From the NCBI RefSeq assembly GCF_012843315.1, contig NZ_JABAEX010000009.1, positions 1 through 64,000 of the forward strand: DNA of 64,000 nucleotides. The letters are read 5' to 3'. The position numbers and the translations under genes are program-made. Source of the stretch: Streptococcus sp. WB01_FAA12 (lineage in GTDB: Bacteria; Bacillota; Bacilli; Lactobacillales; Streptococcaceae). Positions 8,914 through 19,035 of this stretch are shown here, in pieces. Under the pieces are notes generated by a model. The model was not told the DNA's origin and did no database searches. It saw only the letters and a program-made list of their open reading frames with translations. Each line of letters opens with the position of its first letter. Positions within the stretch are counted from its first letter, which is position 1.

Positions 8914-11127
8914 TTAGAAGGATTTCTCATCTTCCCTTTTTTGAGTAATAGCAGCCAAACCAGACAATTCACTTGCAACATTTCTTAAGTCACGTGCTAG
9001 AGGCTGCGAACCTGGTTTGAGTAGGTGGTAGAGTTGGCGTTCTGTCATCCTTAAATTTGTACCATTTGATTCTGAATAGTGAGACAGATGTTTCAGAGAG
9101 TCTTGCAAATCTACATTCTTTATTGATTCCTCTCTATTTTCAAGTTCCTGTTGCTCCTCAGCAATATGTGTTTGAGACAATCCTTCTTCAGAAATTTCAG
9201 GTGTCATCACTTCTTGCACTTTTTGCTGGTGAGTTAGAGGGCTCATATCCAGTTCAGAGAGGCTCTTATACAGACGTTCCGAAGCATGCAAGTCATGCGC
9301 GAATACCTCTGTCTCCGCCACACTCTGTCTATAGGAACCAAATTCTGATTCTAACATACTATAGGATTGAGATAGGGATGCTTTCCTGAAACTCACCGAA
9401 TCAGCTACACTCTGACTTTGACTTAAAGATTCAGATATTTGTTGACTTTGACTTAAGGATTCGGACTCACTGAGATAGAGGATTTCGCTCAAACTTAACG
9501 ACTCGGACTCAGAAAGTAGATGAGAAATCATCTCACTCAAGGAATGAGATTCGGAAATCGATTCCCATTCGCTCTGGCTCAGGCTATAGAACTCGGACTC
9601 GGAAACACTCTGACTCGCTTGTTCTGATTCGGAAAAACTCCACCACTCTGATTCTGAAATGCTTTGGGATTCGGATATGGATTCCCATTCACTCTGGCTT
9701 AGGCTATAGAACTCGGACTCGGAAACACTCTGACTCGCTTGTTCTGATTCGGAATAGCTCCACCACTCTGATTTTGAGTAGCTTTGGGATTCTGATTCCC
9801 ACTCACTCTGGCTCAGGCTATAGAACTCGGACTCGGAGACACTCTGACTCGCTTGTTCTGATTCGGAATAACTCCACCACTCTGATTCTGAAATGCTTTG
9901 GGATTCTGAAATCGATTCCCACTCACTCTGGCTCAGGCTATAGAACTCGGACTCGGAAACACTCTGACTCGCTTGTTCTGATTCGGAATAACTCCACCAC
10001 TCTGTTTCTGAAATGCTTTGGGATTCTGAAATCGATTCCCACTCACTCTGGCTCAGGCTATAGAACTCAGACTCGGAGACACTCTGGCTTGCTTGTTCTG
10101 ATTCGGAATAATTCCACCACTCTGATTTTGAGTAGCTTTGGGATTCTGATTCCCACTCACTCTGACTCAGGCTATAGAACTCAGACTCGGAGACACTCTG
10201 ACTCACTTGTTCTGATTCGGAATAACTCCACCACTCTGTTTCTGAAATGCTTTGGGATTCTGAAATCGATTCCCACTCACTCTGGCTCAGGCTATAGAAC
10301 TCAGACTCGGAGACACTCTGGCTTGCTTGTTCTGATTCGGAATAATTCCACCACTCTGATTTTGAGTAGCTTTGGGATTCTGATTCCCACTCACTCTGAC
10401 TCAGGCTATAGAACTCAGACTCGGAGACACTCTGACTCGCTTGTTCTGATTCAGAATAACTCCACCACTCTGCTTCTGAAATGCTTTGGGATTCTGAAAC
10501 GGATTCCCACTCACTTTGGCTTAGGCTATAGAACTCAGACTCGGAAACACTCTGACTCGCTTGCTCTGATTCATTCAAAGAAAGAGGCTCTGAGTATGCA
10601 ATACTTTCACTCAAAGAGAATGCGTCCGTATCCTGACAAAGGGACTCCTCTGTCAAATGCTCAGAAATAGAGAGACTATCAACCAAGGAAAGAGACCCAA
10701 ATTCAGATTCTGAAGAAGAGACCGCTAATGAGTAGTTCTCAGACATGGACTCTCGAAGCGAGAGTCCTTTTGCTGATATACTCTGGCTAAACGACTCACT
10801 GTACGAATCTGCGACAGAAAGGCTGAGGGAAGCTAAAGCGCTAGTTGACAAACTCTGACTAACATTCCTTATCAAGTCAGCTACTCCCAAACTGTTCCTT
10901 TCCTGAAAGTCTTCTAAGGCTTCCATGACAGAAACTGACTCTGTTGGTAACTCGAGATCTTCACTAGCACTCAGAATAATTTCCTTTTGCTCTTTGAGTT
11001 TTCGACTAACGGGCTTTGATTTAGTTGCATCTAGGCTACGGTAATCACTATCTTCCCTACCCGTTTGCTTAAACTTTGATATCAAACGTTTAAATCCCTT
11101 TAGCTCTTTGTTATTATTTTTACTCAT
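8914..11127 (-). CDS. Signal-less serine-rich repeat protein inside the aSec operon
   Basis: I know of no named family for this. The 737-aa product has a basic N-terminus (MSKNNNKELKGFKRLISKFK), a Ser-rich lead-in (about 80-180), nine imperfect 38-40-aa repeats (about 182-535) and a mixed, mostly polar C-terminal part (about 600-737). Each repeat reads roughly SESEQASQSVSESEFYSLSQ, then SEWES and ending EWWSY or EWWNY. Unlike the SRRP it has no KxYKxGKxW signal, no membrane helix and no LPXTG, so it should stay in the cytosol. The repeats are Ser/Glu-rich with evenly spaced Trp and Tyr, unlike the Ser/Ala repeats of the exported adhesin. It lies 68 nt after secA2 and 51 nt before the GH1-like gene. 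It could be a glycosylation substrate, decoy, scaffold or chaperone. Confidence 0.85.
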   Translation of the reverse strand: MSKNNNKELKGFKRLISKFKQTGREDSDYRSLDATKSKPVSRKLKEQKEIILSASEDLELPTESVSVMEALEDFQERNSLGVADLIRNVSQSLSTSALASLSLSVADSYSESFSQSISAKGLSLRESMSENYSLAVSSSESEFGSLSLVDSLSISEHLTEESLCQDTDAFSLSESIAYSEPLSLNESEQASQSVSESEFYSLSQSEWESVSESQSISEAEWWSYSESEQASQSVSESEFYSLSQSEWESESQSYSKSEWWNYSESEQASQSVSESEFYSLSQSEWESISESQSISETEWWSYSESEQVSQSVSESEFYSLSQSEWESESQSYSKSEWWNYSESEQASQSVSESEFYSLSQSEWESISESQSISETEWWSYSESEQASQSVSESEFYSLSQSEWESISESQSISESEWWSYSESEQASQSVSESEFYSLSQSEWESESQSYSKSEWWSYSESEQASQSVSESEFYSLSQSEWESISESQSISESEWWSFSESEQASQSVSESEFYSLSQSEWESISESHSLSEMISHLLSESESLSLSEILYLSESESLSQSQQISESLSQSQSVADSVSFRKASLSQSYSMLESEFGSYRQSVAETEVFAHDLHASERLYKSLSELDMSPLTHQQKVQEVMTPEISEEGLSQTHIAEEQQELENREESIKNVDLQDSLKHLSHYSESNGTNLRMTERQLYHLLKPGSQPLARDLRNVASELSGLAAITQKREDEKSF
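9530..10590 (-). repeat. Nine-copy tandem coding repeat, 114/120 bp units
   Basis: Two unit types alternate loosely. The 120-bp type carries ISESQSISE before EWW; the 114-bp type carries ESQSYSK before EWW. DNA identity between copies is high, pointing to recent amplification by recombination. The array encodes the central part of the signal-less serine-rich protein. Confidence 0.9.
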
Positions 11128-11195
11128 AATATGATTTTCTCCAAAAATACAGTTATATCATCATTATAAAGTCTACAACAGAATCTGTCAAAGTA

Positions 11196-13583
11196 TTAGC
11201 CAAAGAAAACTTCTAACTTCCCAGAAGGCTTAATATTAATGTAACTCAATGCCATATTTTTTATAATGTTTAGATTTATATCTGCATTCATTCTTTTGTA
11301 TGATTTAAAAGCTTCTTTATGAAACTCAAAGACAGGATTTTTTTGGGCATACCCTTGACTAGACACCAAACCTTGAAATTGCTGTAAATAGTCAACCTGC
11401 TCAACCCAACAGTCATCTATCGCTCTCAAAACAACAGTTCGTTGAAATTGATTGAACAACTCTGAATCCTTGATTTTATCTTTTTTCTGCTGGTATTCTG
11501 AAACAAGGAGGTCAGATAAAAACTTTTTAACTTGCCGTAAATCCGTAACATCTAGATCATCTGGAATATCCTCGCAGTAATAACTAATGTTATCCAAAAC
11601 AAAGCGAAACAAATCCGCCCGCTCTTTAAACGGTGTTTTACTTGTATAAATGTCCACTGCATCCGATAGGGTAGACAAGAAATAGGTCAAATCAAAGTCT
11701 GGATGGGAGATGAGCTTATTACGCTTATTGTAGATAATCTGTCGCTGAATACGGATACTTTCATCATATCGTTCCGTTGAACGTCTGGAAGCCGCTGACG
11801 CGTTATCACTATTCTTCTGAGCTTCTTCAACCGCATATCTAATACGACGAGAGGTCAAATGAATCTTTTGTTTTTCCTCTGGTTTTGCAATTTCTTTGTG
11901 ATAGTACTCACTAATCCATTTGCTACCAGACTTGGAAATAAGATCATCCTCAAGAGAAATAAAGAATTTGCTCAATCCTGGAGCGCCTTGTCGTCCGGCA
12001 CGACCGCGAAGCTGCAAATCGACTCGCTCACTGGACATTCTCTCTGTTCCAACAACAGCAAGTCCACCCAACTCAGCAACCCCTTCTTCCAAGATAATAT
12101 CTGTTCCACGACCTGCCATTGATGTTGCTACCGTCACTGCAGAACGTCTACCCGCCAGTGCGATCATCTCAGCCTCTTTCGCTGCATTATGGGCGTTCAA
12201 CACATTATGGGCGATTCCCTCTTGGAGTAAGAGCATAGAATAAATCTCAGACATTCCAACTGATCCTGTCGCAATTAAAACTGGCTGACCTTTTTTATGT
12301 AATTTTTTGATATACTCCAATGAAGCATATAATTTTTGAGGAATCGTGAGATAGATTTCATCTGGATAATCAATTCGTAAATTGGGTTTTCGTGTAGGAA
12401 CAACTACGACTCCTAAGTCGTAAACGTCTCTGAACTCCTCCTCACAAACTTTACCAGTACCCGTCATTCCTGCTAATTTTGGAAACATTCTAAATAAATT
12501 TTGATAGGTAATAGAGGCCATCGAACGCGTTTCCAATGTGATTTTCACACGTTCTCTGGCTTCTAGCGCTTGGTGCAATCCTGATTGGAGTTTATTCCCT
12601 TCCAAGAGACGCCCTGTCGCCTCATCCATCAGTTTAACTTCACCATTATCCACCGTGTACTGACGATCTTTTTCAAATAAGTGGTTGGCTCTCAAAGCTA
12701 GGTTAATTTGGCGAATGAGCTGGTAATTATCTGGATCATAGGCATTCTGAACGCGGAAATAAACCTCTGCTTCCTTTACTCCTTTTCTCGTCAACCATAC
12801 CGATGTCCGAGTGGAGTCTAAATTAAAATCTTCCCCTTCTTTTAGAGTTTTTACAAACTCATCACACGAGAGAAAGAGGTTGGATTGCACCCGAGGAGAA
12901 CCTGAAATGATTAGAGGCATCTGCGCACTATCTAGCAAGGCTGCATCTACTTCATCGACCAAACAAAAATAAAATTTTGGCAAAAACTTCTTTGATTGAG
13001 ATGTCGCCAAGTTTTCTTCTAGGTAATCAAACCCTAACGCACTATGTGTTGTATAGACAATATCATTCTTATAGATTTGTTGTTTTTGAGGAATTTTAAG
13101 TTTTTTTGTCGGATCGTCCGAGACACCAACCCCAACTGTCATTCCTAAAAATCGAAAAACGGGTGCCATTTGTTTAGCATCACGCGCTGCCAAATATTCA
13201 TTGGCCGTGACTAGGATTGTACTTTTTTCCGTCAAAGCATTTAGGTATAAAGGAAGGATAGCTGTCAAGGTTTTTCCTTCCCCTGTTCTCATTTCTGCAA
13301 TCTGATTGTCTTGCATAACCAAGGCCCCTAAAACCTGAACATTATAAGGATATAATCCTAATACACGCTTGGCTGCCTCACGAATGGTTGCATACGCTTC
13401 TGGCAAAATGGACTGCAAACTTTCTCCTCCAGAAAGGCGTTCTTTAAACCATTTTGTCTGAGCTTGCAGTTTCTCATTTGACATAGCTGCATAACTATCA
13501 GATAGTTTATTAACCTTCTCCAAAATCTTTTTGTAACGCATTAGTTTATAGGAGTTGGTCAAATTGAATCGTTTAGTTTTCAT
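11196..13583 (-). CDS. secA2: Accessory Sec ATPase SecA2
   Basis: SecA2 is the motor that drives the glycosylated SRRP through SecY2. The 795-aa protein has Walker A RTGEGKT at 99-105, DEVD at 210-213, and later TGTGKVCEEEF and GRAGRQGAPG helicase motifs. It is shorter than housekeeping SecA and lacks the C-terminal zinc-binding tail, as SecA2 proteins do. Its start overlaps the asp3 end by 11 nt, showing tight coupling. The next gene on this strand is the unusual serine-rich protein rather than gtfA. Confidence 0.95.
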   Translation of the reverse strand: MKTKRFNLTNSYKLMRYKKILEKVNKLSDSYAAMSNEKLQAQTKWFKERLSGGESLQSILPEAYATIREAAKRVLGLYPYNVQVLGALVMQDNQIAEMRTGEGKTLTAILPLYLNALTEKSTILVTANEYLAARDAKQMAPVFRFLGMTVGVGVSDDPTKKLKIPQKQQIYKNDIVYTTHSALGFDYLEENLATSQSKKFLPKFYFCLVDEVDAALLDSAQMPLIISGSPRVQSNLFLSCDEFVKTLKEGEDFNLDSTRTSVWLTRKGVKEAEVYFRVQNAYDPDNYQLIRQINLALRANHLFEKDRQYTVDNGEVKLMDEATGRLLEGNKLQSGLHQALEARERVKITLETRSMASITYQNLFRMFPKLAGMTGTGKVCEEEFRDVYDLGVVVVPTRKPNLRIDYPDEIYLTIPQKLYASLEYIKKLHKKGQPVLIATGSVGMSEIYSMLLLQEGIAHNVLNAHNAAKEAEMIALAGRRSAVTVATSMAGRGTDIILEEGVAELGGLAVVGTERMSSERVDLQLRGRAGRQGAPGLSKFFISLEDDLISKSGSKWISEYYHKEIAKPEEKQKIHLTSRRIRYAVEEAQKNSDNASAASRRSTERYDESIRIQRQIIYNKRNKLISHPDFDLTYFLSTLSDAVDIYTSKTPFKERADLFRFVLDNISYYCEDIPDDLDVTDLRQVKKFLSDLLVSEYQQKKDKIKDSELFNQFQRTVVLRAIDDCWVEQVDYLQQFQGLVSSQGYAQKNPVFEFHKEAFKSYKRMNADINLNIIKNMALSYINIKPSGKLEVFFG

Positions 13584-14607
13584 TCTCTCTCATCCACTCT
13601 TCAATCTTTTCCAAGTCAATCGCTTGAAGTAAAAATGACTTATCTAATAAATATTCAATGTTTGCTAGTTCACGTGGTCTAGTCTTCAAGTCCGCATATT
13701 CCTTAACTTTTGTCGGATTAAATTGCTGTAGCAATAATTCTTTAAAAATAGGCGGATTTACTCGATTACGGTAACGTTCCAGCAAGCGTTGATAGTCTAG
13801 TTCGCTTAAAAACTCATCCGTCACAAGAGCGTATGAATTTCCAAATTGTTTGGAGTAATGCAAGGCCGCAATATTAGAAATCGCTCCATAACCAACAAAA
13901 GCCACTTTTTCAAAAAGATGCTCTTGCGCTAATTCTTCAATCGTTTCAAGCAAGGTTTCGTAAAAACGTTCCTCCATGTATAGGAGCGCTTCTCTATAAG
14001 ACGAATTAACAATCAATACATTTGAGAAATGTTCACGAACACGTTCTGGAATAAAACCTGTTCGATTGAGTTCAGGTTCAGTAAAGCAAACATACATCGT
14101 TTCTTTCTCGGAATCCTGATGAAGCAAATCAGAAATCCAGTAGCGATCCACTGTATAATCCGCCAACTGCTCCTCAGCAACATAAATCCCTTCAAAAAGG
14201 AAGCGATGACAACCCGAGCTGACTAACTGCACCTTATAATATTGTGTATTATCTGGAACGCATACGCTGACTCTCTCTCCCTGTTTAATGATCTGATTCG
14301 AAATTTCTTCGTCTCGAGCATCCATAAATTCAACTTTTAAGTATGTTGAATTTTCTGGGATGGTTTCTATATGACTGCCAAAAATATAGTTTTGCCCACG
14401 TTTCAATTCAGGAAGCTGACTCGTATTGCGTAAGGCCTGATAGTTTGCCCGTGAATGCCATTCATGAATAACTGTCCCCGAAGGCATGAACTGGTTTTCA
14501 TACAAAACATGACCACCATCTAACAGTTTGACAGATGAACCGTATAGATACTGAGATACGCTTTGGATATCCCAATAAGCAAAATAGACTTCTTCCTTGT
14601 ATCTCAC
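13573..14607 (-). CDS. asp3: Accessory Sec system protein Asp3
   Basis: Asp3 forms a cytosolic complex with Asp1 and Asp2 that is needed for SRRP export and binds unfolded or glycosylated substrate. The start is GTG at 14607, overlapping the asp2 stop as GTGA, with AAAGGGAG upstream. The first ~150 aa form the beta-rich Asp3 core; the rest is an extension with a helical LEETIEELAQEHLF-like part. At 344 aa it appears full length for a streptococcal copy. Confidence 0.88.
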   Translation of the reverse strand: MRYKEEVYFAYWDIQSVSQYLYGSSVKLLDGGHVLYENQFMPSGTVIHEWHSRANYQALRNTSQLPELKRGQNYIFGSHIETIPENSTYLKVEFMDARDEEISNQIIKQGERVSVCVPDNTQYYKVQLVSSGCHRFLFEGIYVAEEQLADYTVDRYWISDLLHQDSEKETMYVCFTEPELNRTGFIPERVREHFSNVLIVNSSYREALLYMEERFYETLLETIEELAQEHLFEKVAFVGYGAISNIAALHYSKQFGNSYALVTDEFLSELDYQRLLERYRNRVNPPIFKELLLQQFNPTKVKEYADLKTRPRELANIEYLLDKSFLLQAIDLEKIEEWMRENEN

Positions 14608-16184
14608 GATTTAAACTCCCTTTCAAAACTATTCATTAATAGCGTTTTATATTGATTAAAGAACCATTCGACAATACCTTGTGTATCGTCGTTGTGTCGT
14701 CCAGTCAATCCCTTACTGATAACGCTGACGCGGTAATCTCGCTGTCCTAACTCATCCAGCATATCAGGATAGGCCGACATATCATAGTCATCTTGATACA
14801 TAAAGGAGATAATGAATTTTGTTCTTGAGAAATCAGCTGACTCAAAAGCCGTCCAGAAACGTTCGTTAAGCTGAGCTGTAGCTCCACTTGATAACTCCCC
14901 TATTGTGCGGTACACCAAATCCAGTGACGTTGGAAATCCTCCCGGACGAATAGTTGACTCATTTTCTGCCATATCTCCTAAGTTGACAAGAGGTTTTCCG
15001 ACAATGACGGCATGAGGTTCCAACTTAGAACTATAGTAAAGGGCGCCAAAAGTACCCATTGATAAACCTGACAAGGTCAGTTGTTCCTTCGTAAAACCGA
15101 GTTCATCTAAGCAGTTATGAACCACTTGGAGAAGTTTTTGTTCCAGCTCCTCCGATCCAAGATAGAATGCGCCCCCTTCTGAACGCGGATCCCCTACTAG
15201 TAAGAATGGCGATCCCAAATTATTCATCATCCAGTATCCCTCGAATCCCTCTGCAGGACGGTACCCTGAAAAATAGATGTTCAACGGTGGTTTCAAATCT
15301 CCTGGATGGAAGAAATAAATCAGTTCTTCTCTATTTTTATCGCTAATTCGTTTTCCTCCGACTAACAAGTCTCCATAGCCTAGATGGGAGTCTCGATAGT
15401 GGCAGGGACCAAGTTTTACAATTCCTTGTCCTTTTGCTTGAATACTGATACTCAAATAATACGAATCATTTACATCTAACGTCAGAGGCCGATCAAAGCT
15501 CGTTTCATCATAAATCCATTCTTGCATGGGAGAATTTCCAGCTGGAAAACCTTTGACAACGTAGCGGATTGAACAACCTTCTGAAACCCTGAACTCAGGC
15601 CACAGATCTAAGGGCATCTCCCCACTCAGAAAAACATTATGTTGATAGGTCGCAATAGTCTGATAATCCTCGCCGTATCGGCCACACAAACGAAGGTAAT
15701 TTGTCCCTTCATAACTGACTTGCCCCTCAAAAGATGGTGCAGCGACTAGATGATTAACACTTAGTTTCGTTCCATTTTGCTTAGAGAAAAAACCACGTGA
15801 AAATATATGTAGCATCTGCTCTGGATTTTCAAAATTTGTTTTCACAGCTTTTTTGCGCAAAAGAAATCGTTCCAGCGTTTTTGTAGTGATTTGACAACGC
15901 TCATGATAGAACAGACGGTAAACCTGAATTTTCTGATCCAAGATAGTGACATACTCTAAATATTCAGCAGTATCTACTAACACGACATCAAACGGTTTGT
16001 CTACTTTTTTCTTCTTTTTTTTCCCGTTTTCCGCCTCAACTTCTCTATTTAAGATCCCGATATCTTCTGGCAATAAAGAGACGATGTCTTCTGGTTTGAC
16101 AAATGTCCATTTTATATTACTAGGAATTTCATATTGCTCCTGCCAATTTTCATCAGCAATTTGCAAAACACTAATTTTTTTCAT
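14604..16184 (-). CDS. asp2: Accessory Sec protein Asp2 (SRRP acyltransferase-type hydrolase)
   Basis: Asp2 is essential for SRRP export. In S. gordonii it also O-acetylates GlcNAc on the adhesin through a Ser-acid-His triad. The 526-aa product has the alpha/beta-hydrolase elbow GLSMG at 373-377 (nucleophile S375), a histidine at 497 in LTGRHNDD and acidic candidates at 465-468 (QDDYD). The triad therefore looks intact. The N-terminal ~280 aa is the beta-rich substrate-binding half, including a lysine run at 55-60. It overlaps asp1 by 14 nt. Confidence 0.92.
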   Translation of the reverse strand: MKKISVLQIADENWQEQYEIPSNIKWTFVKPEDIVSLLPEDIGILNREVEAENGKKKKKKVDKPFDVVLVDTAEYLEYVTILDQKIQVYRLFYHERCQITTKTLERFLLRKKAVKTNFENPEQMLHIFSRGFFSKQNGTKLSVNHLVAAPSFEGQVSYEGTNYLRLCGRYGEDYQTIATYQHNVFLSGEMPLDLWPEFRVSEGCSIRYVVKGFPAGNSPMQEWIYDETSFDRPLTLDVNDSYYLSISIQAKGQGIVKLGPCHYRDSHLGYGDLLVGGKRISDKNREELIYFFHPGDLKPPLNIYFSGYRPAEGFEGYWMMNNLGSPFLLVGDPRSEGGAFYLGSEELEQKLLQVVHNCLDELGFTKEQLTLSGLSMGTFGALYYSSKLEPHAVIVGKPLVNLGDMAENESTIRPGGFPTSLDLVYRTIGELSSGATAQLNERFWTAFESADFSRTKFIISFMYQDDYDMSAYPDMLDELGQRDYRVSVISKGLTGRHNDDTQGIVEWFFNQYKTLLMNSFEREFKS

Positions 16185-17769
16185 TTCCTTTTAATTCCTT
16201 TATGGTATTTTTCCACATATCGACAATCTCACCCCTTGTATACTGTTCAATCTTCTTGACTGAGTGAACTAGAGATTGATTCCAATGTTCTAAGTTTGTG
16301 AGGTAGTATAAGAGTGCCTCTTCGAAATCTGAAATATCATCTAGAATCCAACCATTTTCTCCATGCTTCACATAAGAAGAACTATACAAGTTAACCTGAG
16401 GGATCCCTCCACTAATGCCAGCGATTTGAGTCAACACATCAGCTGGAGTTCCCAAATCTAGTATAATACGAACGTACTTCAGAACTTTAATCAAATCGCT
16501 GTCGCTATGAATGGTCTCAATATCAATCCGTTCGCGAACAATCTCCTCTTCATCATCAAGAACTCGGTTTTCACCTCTCGCTCTCTTCTCTTTATCAACA
16601 AAAATCAATTCTTGTTCATATTCTGGCTTAAGAGATCGATAGCTTTCTAGTACCTGTTTTATATAGGCCTCTCGACCAAAATCCTGACTTTGTGTTCCAA
16701 CCAGCAAGTCAATCCATTCATTTTTCAACATCATTTCAAACAAAGTCGTAAACACATATTGAATTTGATCTGCTGGTAGATTGTCGTAATTGACGTAAAC
16801 AATCAACTCTTTTTTTCTTTGACTATGCCCTAGGTTTAGATGAGTATCATAAGGCGGAATCTCATAAAATCCCGGCAACTGTTCTAGATCAACATTAGCG
16901 GCTATCGTTTCAATTTTATTTAAACTATCGACAACGAAGAACGGCGTGTCTGTCAAATCCGTTAGCAGCTGCTCCTGATTTGTAATTGGATAGCGATCTC
17001 CAAAAAAAGACAAGATAACATGATGGTTTTCCTTAATCTTTTGGAAAAAGTGATTGTGCTGTACATCTGACGAAATCACAATCGTATCATCCTTGGTTAG
17101 CGAAGAAGTTAGATACTGATCTAGTTTTTCATTGATCAATTCTTCGATATCTCGGTAAACTTCTTTTGTAAATGTAGCCTGTGCCTCAGGGTTGATAAGT
17201 ACTTGATGATTTTCTGTGCTCAAAAATTCCCTAAACTGCCATGTACCTTGTAAATTTAAATAATCTTGGTAGTAAGGCTGATCATTTTCAAAATAGATGA
17301 TACTTGAAACAAATCCACGATCATCAAAAATTAGCTGATGATTTGTCTGCCCACCCTCAAAATAAGTAATATCAAAGAAATTACCTGTTTGTGAAAAGTT
17401 AATTTTAGCATAGTGTTCTTGATTTAAATATACCTCAATCATAAAAGGAGTATAGAAGAATTCTACTCCTTGAGGCCATTTAATATCTTCCAGACGAATT
17501 TTACGTACAGATACATCCGTCAGACCTTGTATGGTATCAAATAGATTCCATACAGTTTCTGGCAATATTCTTTGCTGATAAAGAAAGGTTCGAATATGTG
17601 TTGAATAGTTCAAAATCAGAGTGGTATTTGCCTCTCCTGATTGCTGAAACATTCGCAGCAAATTCACCGCATCATCAAACATCATATTTTTAGACACGTA
17701 ATAGAAAGGCAGGGTGGTAGAATACCATTTCCGATCTTGTCTATACCAAGATGGTACAAAGTAAAACAT
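16171..17769 (-). CDS. asp1: Accessory Sec protein Asp1
   Basis: Asp1 has a GT-B-like fold without catalysis and binds SRRP polypeptide together with Asp2 and Asp3. The 532-aa product begins MFYFVPSWYRQDRKWYSTT, the usual Asp1 opening. A late segment around GTPADVLTQIAGISGGIPQV matches the GT-B C-terminal half but lacks the E-x7-E pair. It starts 6 nt after secY2 and overlaps asp2. Confidence 0.92.
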   Translation of the reverse strand: MFYFVPSWYRQDRKWYSTTLPFYYVSKNMMFDDAVNLLRMFQQSGEANTTLILNYSTHIRTFLYQQRILPETVWNLFDTIQGLTDVSVRKIRLEDIKWPQGVEFFYTPFMIEVYLNQEHYAKINFSQTGNFFDITYFEGGQTNHQLIFDDRGFVSSIIYFENDQPYYQDYLNLQGTWQFREFLSTENHQVLINPEAQATFTKEVYRDIEELINEKLDQYLTSSLTKDDTIVISSDVQHNHFFQKIKENHHVILSFFGDRYPITNQEQLLTDLTDTPFFVVDSLNKIETIAANVDLEQLPGFYEIPPYDTHLNLGHSQRKKELIVYVNYDNLPADQIQYVFTTLFEMMLKNEWIDLLVGTQSQDFGREAYIKQVLESYRSLKPEYEQELIFVDKEKRARGENRVLDDEEEIVRERIDIETIHSDSDLIKVLKYVRIILDLGTPADVLTQIAGISGGIPQVNLYSSSYVKHGENGWILDDISDFEEALLYYLTNLEHWNQSLVHSVKKIEQYTRGEIVDMWKNTIKELKGNEKN

Positions 17770-17775
17770 ATCCCT

Positions 17776-19035
17776 CTATTCTCCTTTAAATTCTAATTCT
17801 TTGTGGTAGTAAGTCCCAATTCTCAAGATACGTATTTCTTCATGCAAAGGCAAGAGCATACTGACTAAAATGATCAATGTACTTGGTATAGTCAAAAGCA
17901 AATTTGGAAGAGGTAGGAAGAAATTAATGAAATAGGGTAAACCAATAAAAACGATCAGGTAGAGTGCTCCTACGTTAGATTGTAAGGAAATGTAATGTTT
18001 CAAAACTTTTAAAGTTGCTTTCCCCGGCTGGATATAATCTAGGTATTCTCCTTGACGTTGTAAACGTTTCGCTGTTTCTTCTGGTTCTAAGTTGATATAG
18101 GCAAATAAAATTGCAAGAAGATAGATAGCAAGCAGGTAAAAGGCTAAACTTAGGGGTTTTGTAAAGTCAAATAAACTACCAAAATTTTTTGTAAAACCAT
18201 GTCCAAACCAGTCTAATACCAACTGAAGCAACATAATAACACTCGAGGCATACATAATAGGCATTCCCCCAGAGGGAAGAAATTTGATAGGGAGGTAAGA
18301 TTTGCCATAGTAACGACTACTTAGCATGACTCGATTTAGAGGCAAACGAATTTCAGCTCTCTCGCAGACCACAGCGATATAGCCCAAGAGCAAAAATGAG
18401 ATCGTCGCACCTACTAGAAAGGCTAATCCTTCTTTAGAAAAAACAGATTGTCCTATCAATACTACTAATTGGTTAGCAAATTGTAGCAGAATTCCTGAAA
18501 TAATAATAATTGTCTGCCCGCCTACTCCCTTGCTAACATTCAAACTAGCCAACCAGATAATAACAAAGCTTCCTGCTACAACAGTTGCTAGTACAGCCAT
18601 ATTATAAATCCAATCATCTACAAGAAGCAAAAAGCGTCCATTTTCCGAACGAGCTGTGTACATAACAGCTATCCCCTGTAACACGGAAAAAATCAAAGTG
18701 AGAATCTTTTGCACAAAATCCGCTTTTTTCAATGACCAGGACTGGATATTCCAACTTTTATTCAAGTTGATGACCTGCCAGACAATCATCGTCGTAATCC
18801 ATGGACCTAATCCCAGAGAAAACATGGAAATCTGAGAGACATCTACTCCTGCCAAGGAATACAAATAGGCCAAGGGATTTTGCTCAGTTATTTGCGAAAA
18901 ACCTGTATTGCCATTGTATCCTGGAAGTAAAATATGGCGACCAAGTAAATAGATCGCAATGATCAAAATTGTAAAAATTGCTCTTCGGAAAAAAATACTT
19001 GTTCGTTTCTGTTTCTTAAGACCGAAATGTTTCAT
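17776..19035 (-). CDS. secY2: Accessory Sec channel SecY2
   Basis: SecY2 is the membrane channel of the aSec pathway. The 419-aa product has about ten hydrophobic helices, beginning with IFFRRAIFTILIIAIYLLG near residue 15, and a plug-type region after the first helix. It is the first gene of the operon. AAAGGATGACAG precedes the ATG. Spacing to asp1 is 6 nt. Confidence 0.93.
   Translation of the reverse strand: MKHFGLKKQKRTSIFFRRAIFTILIIAIYLLGRHILLPGYNGNTGFSQITEQNPLAYLYSLAGVDVSQISMFSLGLGPWITTMIVWQVINLNKSWNIQSWSLKKADFVQKILTLIFSVLQGIAVMYTARSENGRFLLLVDDWIYNMAVLATVVAGSFVIIWLASLNVSKGVGGQTIIIISGILLQFANQLVVLIGQSVFSKEGLAFLVGATISFLLLGYIAVVCERAEIRLPLNRVMLSSRYYGKSYLPIKFLPSGGMPIMYASSVIMLLQLVLDWFGHGFTKNFGSLFDFTKPLSLAFYLLAIYLLAILFAYINLEPEETAKRLQRQGEYLDYIQPGKATLKVLKHYISLQSNVGALYLIVFIGLPYFINFFLPLPNLLLTIPSTLIILVSMLLPLHEEIRILRIGTYYHKELEFKGE

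Noticed and set aside
9774..10670. Long plus-strand open frame of 298 codons
   Set aside because: It is antisense to the repeat array of the serine-rich protein; repeat DNA with no stops in one frame easily leaves another open.
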